From assembly GCA_028622995.1 (NCBI GenBank), contig JAJQJQ010000047.1, positions 1,116,001 to 1,180,000 of the forward strand: DNA of 64,000 nt, given 5' to 3'. Every line of letters starts with the position of its first letter. The stretch's first letter is position 1. The position numbers and the translations under genes are program-made. The DNA comes from Panagrolaimus kolymaensis. Lineage: Eukaryota > Nematoda > Chromadorea > Rhabditida > Panagrolaimidae. Positions 59,228 through 64,000 of this stretch are shown here, piece after piece. The notes beneath the pieces were generated by a model. That model was not told the DNA's origin. It saw only the letters and a list, made by a program, of their open reading frames with translations, and searched no databases.

Positions 59228-60249
59228 TTTCAATCGAAGAAAAAAACATTTAATTTTGGAGGCTTTTTTTAAGTTAATCGTGTCTTTTTTTGGTCCAAAT
59301 TCTTTTTTTGTTTTCACTTTCGATTCAAAAGTTTATTTTTATAAATTTATGCAAAAATATTGTACAAAACATCCTTTTTTATTTGTTTCTTTTGCTTCAT
59401 TTGTTTTATTTTATTTCTTTCGCCAAATTTTTTCAAAAAAGATATTTTTTTTGCTTTTACTTGACATCAACCCAACAACAAACATAAACCAAAATTTTCC
59501 TGCTCATTATTTTTTGTTTTTTATAAATAAGATAATTAATACTTATGTCAAATTTTTATTTTTATTCACTCTCTTCTAAACTATATTTTTTTTTCTGCAA
59601 TCCAATTGTTCTATTTTATTTTGTGTTTAACCCAACAATTTTTGAATGTTTTTGACAGAGCTTTTTTATCCAAAATAATAAAATAAATCATTTAAAGAAT
59701 AAACAAAGATAGGTTAACAAAAAAAAATGAAAACAAATTAGCGTCAAAAAAGCAACAAAAAAAGATAAGAAAAGAGCAAAGAAAAAAAAGTTAAGATAAA
59801 TATCAAAAAAAAGAGGGAAGGCAAATTGAAGCAGCTCAACGCAATTTGGTATTTTGGAGGGAAAAAAAGATAACGATTTTTAGTACCATTTGTGCCTGCC
59901 GACTATCGTTACAACTCGATCGATAGTTTATTGTGCAAAAAAAGACGGCATCAAAATATAAAGAGAAAGGTATGCTATTATTTTTTTTGAACACAATGTT
60001 CGCGTTGACCATCATTTTAATAATAATATTTTTTTTTTGAATTTTTAAATAAATTTTTATTTTAAATTGTATTTTAAATTTTAAAGATGATAAATTTATA
60101 TAGCCTTTTACATTTAATAAAAAAAATGTAATTATAATTTTGAAAAACAAATTTGCAATTCAAAGAGCTTTATTTTTGCCTGAAAACATTAGTTCCGAAG
60201 AAAAATTTGACAAAATTTCTTTTTGGAGCTGCGTCTCTACATTCCACCG
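59228..60249. other. Intergenic, no gene seen
   Basis: T-rich then A-rich sequence after the acidic-protein stop, probably including its 3' UTR. No exon is supported. Confidence 0.4.
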
Positions 60250-60505
60250 CCATCCAGGCACCTTCCTTATCAGTGCCTTGTTCAGTAGCTAATTGGCTTT
60301 CACCAATTAAGCTACTGACGCAAGTATGGATAAGGGAGTAATTAGCTCCGGGATGAGGTCAATATAAAAGGGCCAGGATCACCGGGGTATTTCTTATGTT
60401 TTTCCTTTTATACAAAAGGTTATTTGAAAGCTAATAAAAAGTTAAAAGTTATTATTTATTATTCTTCGACATCTCTCCCACAACCACAGAGAAAGTGCAA
60501 GCTTG
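60250..60505 (+). repeat. LTR-like or promoter-like island with large foldback
   Basis: This GC-richer island contains an imperfect inverted repeat: 60261-60296 (CCTTATC... CAGTAGCTAATTGG) is mirrored at 60303-60339 (CCAATTAAGCTACTG ...GATAAGG). TATAAAAG follows at 60363-60370, AATAAA at about 60433, and then a CT/CA-rich end (TTCGACATCTCTCCCACA). U3-TATA-polyA order is what a solo LTR would show. No clear TG...CA ends with a 4-6 bp target duplication could be fixed, and there is no gag or pol nearby. A genuine Pol II promoter for an unseen transcript is the alternative. Confidence 0.4.
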
Positions 60506-61675
60506 ATACTTTACATTCTTGTTCTTAGAAATATGGTTAAGATCATTAAGTTTAGTTCCAAGGGAGACATTTGTAAAATTTTTGCAATTTTACTGATTAA
60601 CAAAATTTCGAATTGCGTACATAATTCTTCCTTTTAAACATTGAAGAAAAAAATGACAATATGAAAACCAGATTTAAAGATGCTTTTATGAAGAAATCAA
60701 TATTTATTTGAAGCATTATGAAAAACTCTCGGAAAATATCTCTAAGTAATTAAGCTTTATGAAAGAAGACATTTTTTTGGTAAATTCTCCAATGATGATT
60801 AGATTTATTATGGCTGTTATACTTCTTTTTTTCCGTACGACCAAAAAATTATTTTTCATGCCCTTTGGTTCTTTAATTTTTTCTTTAAACGTGAAACGAA
60901 AGAATAATCTTTCATGTTATCAGCAATAAATTTAAATAAGGTTAATATATATGCAAGATAGACCAGGGGTGATTGCTTGTCACTAGTCTTCTTATCCCGA
61001 AGACGTCTATTTTTTTTAAATTTTATCTCTAATATTTCTTTTGTTATTGGGGCATAAAAGATAAAATATTCCAATGAAAAATTCAAAAAGAAAATAATAA
61101 TAATAAATTGCTTGTTTCAGCTAAAAAAGAAAGAAAAAATTTTTTTTAGTAAACAGTTGAAAGAAAAAATTGCATTTTCTCTACAAAAAACGCAACAAAA
61201 AGAAATGATGCTCACAAAAAAAAAATAAAGCATTACTATTTTATCGAAAGCTAAAGACAAACAACGTGATGAAGGAAAAAAATGATCATTGTCTTTCAGT
61301 CCACCATTTAGTAGAGTTTTTGTGCGCAAAAAAAAATCGATCAATTTACAACATCCGAAAAAAAAAAATGAAAAAATTTTTCGGAGGAAAGAAAGTCAAC
61401 TTTGTTTGGTTTAAATTTGTTTCAGCACAAAAAACAAATAATTCTTATAATCGCTTTCATCGAATAAATAACAATCAAATTTACCCAAAATTTTTAAAAA
61501 GTTTTCACAAAGCTTTTTTTTATCCAAATACTAAAATGAAGTTTTTAAAGGATTAAATATAGCTGGGATTAAGAAAAATCATAAAAAAATGGATTAACAA
61601 AACGTGATTGTCAATAAACGGCCAACTGAAATATTTTTTAAACATTTTTTGTTATTGAACTCTTATAATTGAAAA
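60506..61675. other. Intergenic, no gene seen
   Basis: AT-rich. Small open frames on both strands (for example 60856-61086 -) are Lys/Phe-rich and have no recognisable features. It is presumably the promoter region of the SXP/RAL-2 gene. Confidence 0.4.
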
Positions 61676-62320
61676 ATGAAATACTTGTTAATAATATTTT
61701 TTATTTTTGGTACTTATTTTTCTTCTTCGATTTTTTCTAAAGACCTAAGACAGCAAATTAACAGTATTAAAGAACTTTCGAACGAAGATTTTCCATTTTT
61801 ATTTAATGTGGACGAATCAGGAAAAAAAGAGTTTAGTGATATTTTATTTTCATGGAATACAACGATTACTCAAAAAATAAATTTACTTGATTCTTGGGTG
61901 ATGAAGCAGAGTGATGAAGTCAAAGTAAAAAAATTTATATTTTGTTTATACATTTGAAAAAAAATTTTCAGAGAGATTATGAAGATTGGAAATCAGAAGC
62001 GATGGAATTCATAAATGTTGTGAAAACTTTGCATGAAAAGAAAACCGCCAATTCTTCGATGGAAGCCAAACAAGTGGATCAAAAATTTATTGTAAGATTC
62101 TTTTTTGTTTTTTCAAAAGTTTCCTTTTATTTCCACGTTTTAGGAAATTTGGGAAGACGAAAATTTAACACCTCAACAAAAATGCCAACAATTTATGAAC
62201 CTATATAATTTTGCCATGGAAGAAGTACGAAATCAAGCAAAATTAAAAGCTCCCAGCAATTTTAATTGTTCTGAGCCATCAAACCCAGTAATGAAAACTT
62301 CCCGAATAACCGATGATTAA
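61676..62320 (+). CDS. SXP/RAL-2 (DUF148) family secreted protein
   Basis: Exons 61676-61924, 61972-62091 and 62144-62320 join in phase 0 to 181 residues. A signal peptide (YLLIIFFIFGTYFSSSIFS) is followed by an all-helical domain. FLFNVDESGKKEFSDIL, NTTITQKINLLDSWVMKQSDEV, RDYEDWKSEAMEF and LTPQQKCQQFMNLY fit the DUF148 pattern (N-x-T-x-x-q-k then W-x-x-x-Q-x-x-E-V). These small secreted proteins are nematode-specific, often abundant in hypodermis or secretions, and include known antigens; their biochemical role is unclear. TAATAAAAATG directly after the stop may supply the poly(A) signal. The start is the only ATG in frame and is followed at once by the signal peptide. Confidence 0.82.
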
Positions 62321-62621
62321 TAAAAATGTATTTATTCATTATTTCCTCAAATTTAACCAATAAAAGTGTAACCTTAATTTTTATTTAACAAAACTCATCC
62401 ATTTACATGGATTTGAATTGTGCGTTTATCATTTGATTAGAACATTTCATTGATAGAGTTATTTATAGCATCTTTGGTAATTCGATTGGTTTCACCAAAT
62501 GTGTAAAGAAAAGCGCTCGAAGTTCGAGACATAATCATATTTAAAAATTGGCCATGTGTGCTTCAATGATTTTTTGTTTTTGCTATTCTTGATTTTGGTT
62601 TATTAGGCATATGAAACTGTT

Positions 62622-64000
62622 ATGACTTTGATTGTTTCTAACTTTTTAAATCCAATTCCAAATTTATCTGAACTTGATCGTGATTACCAAAAGGCTATCA
62701 CTAAGTTTCAGAAAGACTGCTTTCAGCTTGTTAAAGCAAGGAAGTATAGTCAATTATGTGATTTATTCGATGACTTCGGAAGGGAATGTACTATTGTCCC
62801 TGAATTATGGGAAGCTTTAACAGAGTAAGTCATAATTTTACATAGCATAATAGCTCTATATACTTTTGTTATAGGCACAAATACCGAATTACTGGTCTCA
62901 ATTCGACAATTCTGAAAAAAGGATTTTCACATTTTTATTCTCAAAGTTTTTATTGTTTATGCGAACCAAACGATGATGAACCTTTGTCTGAAGATGTACC
63001 ATTTTTGAACTGTTATTATCGAATCAATGATGATTGTCGCTTTCTCAACGCTGTTTCTGACGAGAATGTTACTTCAAAACAAGATTTGTATAAACTTTAC
63101 TCTGAAAGCGGGCTAACATATCCTCACAATGACTTGAAGAATCTGTATGAAAATTATTCTAAAAATTCATGTAAGGTTTAGAAAGGATAAAAATTGACAT
63201 GGATAGCGCTAGAACGGAAATTGTGTTCAATACAAATGCAGCTTAACTTAACCTGATTAACTAGACTATTTTAAGTACAATTTATCAAAAATTTTGCTAT
63301 TTAGGTGATACCGGGCTTTGCGTACTAGCTGGTCCTTCAAAAACGCGTTAAATTCGGGTAGGAAAACATAATTTTGTAACTTTCGGTTGAAGTTTGCTTT
63401 GTATACGCAATCTCCATTCAATACGGCGTAGCCCTTAGTGTGCAAATCAGCAACAATTCTGAAATGCGCGTTTTTTCTGCTGCATAGCCAAAAACTTTTT
63501 TTAAACTCAAAAACAAGTTTAGTTTGATGATTTTTAGATCAACCTGTATCCAAAGAAATAACTCAACAATATGAAAAATCGTTAAAATATATGAAAGACT
63601 GTAATTTTGATAACTTTACTGATAACTACAGTCAATGGATAGAAAACCTTTTTGAAATCGGTGGTGACAAGTTCGCCATTCAAACCATTGAAAGTGTATT
63701 AGCTAAAAACTATCAATTCAAATCATTATGGAAAAATTATATTCTATCGTTGAGGAATCGAAATCCAAAGGTATGCTACCACTTTTCTCCCGTCGTTAAC
63801 GTTTCTTTCAGGTAATGCTTGAAGTATTTGCTCGCTACACGAAATTTTTTTTAACCGATTATGATATGAAAATGCAGTATGCAGATGAACTGCAGAAAAT
63901 CAAACAACACCAAATCAAAAACTTTGATTATTTTCCAAAATTAGAATCGTATCTTTTTGATAAGGTTCGTCCGCCGCAAATTCAGCCTATATCGAAGGAT
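62622..64000 (+). CDS. Uncharacterised helical-repeat protein, 5' portion (partial)
   Basis: Exons 62622-62824, 62875-63170, 63538-63770 and 63812-64000 join in frame to 307 residues and run off the window. The protein is helical and aromatic-rich with no signal peptide. Segments such as DYQKAITKFQKDCFQLVKARKY, SQWIENLFEIGGDKFAIQTI and LWKNYILSLRNRNPKVMLEV have the spacing of half-a-TPR (HAT) repeats found in RNA-processing factors such as Prp39 and Prp6; that is a pattern-level inference. The frame is open upstream of the ATG to a TTTATTAG acceptor near 62605, so a further 5' exon or a spliced leader are both possible. The 367-nt intron at 63171-63537 is long for this window and contains a foreign-looking ORF on the other strand. 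Confidence 0.6.
63266..63540 (-). pseudogene. ORF remnant of different base composition inside an intron
   Basis: On the minus strand a frame reads KLVFEFKKSFWLCSRKNAHF, RIVADLHTKGYAVLNGDC and NYVFLPEFNAFLKDQLVRKA, then stops at 63266-63268. Codons such as GCG, GGC, TAC, GCC and CGC are much more frequent than in neighbouring genes. The SFWLCSRKNAHFRI stretch, with a Trp-x-Cys and a following strand, is reminiscent of FLYWCH or other transposon-linked zinc domains, but the ligands are incomplete. It is probably a fragment of a mobile element or captured exon. Low confidence in identity; the compositional contrast is directly visible. Confidence 0.4.

Overview
The window is AT-rich (clearly over 70% A+T by eye) eukaryotic DNA with compact multi-exon genes. 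Most introns are 45-70 nt and end in TTTTCAG or TTTTTAG. Gene content points to a nematode: an SXP/RAL-2 (DUF148) secreted protein, a DUF268 protein, a bestrophin, a P-glycoprotein, a STAT, 7TM receptors, and 3' splice-site consensus a few bases before several start codons (likely spliced-leader acceptors). A clade IV nematode would fit the composition, but that is inference only; the species is not identified.

Layout. 1-444: 3' end of an unidentified + gene. 894-3962 (-): splicing factor SF1/BBP, interrupted in a coding exon by a 539-bp hAT-like element. About 4.98-11.34 kb: a diverged tandem duplication. In the right-hand unit a 115-aa gene precedes a divergent Hsp70-like gene; in the left-hand unit the matching position holds a 5' BEL/Pao retrotransposon fragment (LTR, leader, gag). 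11458-12830 (-): DUF268 protein. 13898-15500 (-): rhodopsin-like GPCR. 18201-19885 (-): membrane EGF protein. 19.9-26.0 kb: about 6 kb without recognisable genes. 26003-28240 (-): 7TM protein with a second hAT-like element in an intron. 29799-31853 (-): disordered phosphoprotein-like protein. 34.1-34.5 kb: relic of a STAT 3' end. 35531-37560 (+): STAT. 39009-40209 (+): broken 7TM gene. 41198-46832 (+): P-glycoprotein with two possible first exons, convergent with a small membrane protein (46946-47799, -). 47.8-50.8 kb: gene-poor, with the third and fourth hAT-like elements. 50829-53196 (+): bestrophin with a tRNA-like insertion in an intron. 53687-54604 (+): SRR1-like gene with one apparent frameshift. 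57466-59227 (+): acidic disordered protein. About 60.25-60.5 kb: LTR-like or promoter-like island. 61676-62320 (+): SXP/RAL-2 protein. 62622-64000 (+): unidentified gene, possibly with HAT-type repeats, running off the end.

The genes are not an operon or pathway and look like ordinary independent loci. The most unusual feature is a set of four short non-autonomous elements. Each has perfect 8-bp target duplications and CAGGG/TAGGG-type termini, but their sequences are unrelated. In each, the interior is built from many iterations of its own short word. One of them splits the SF1 coding sequence in a place where precise removal restores the frame exactly.

Exon coordinates were assigned by hand from splice consensus, reading frame and phase arithmetic; transcript data were not available.
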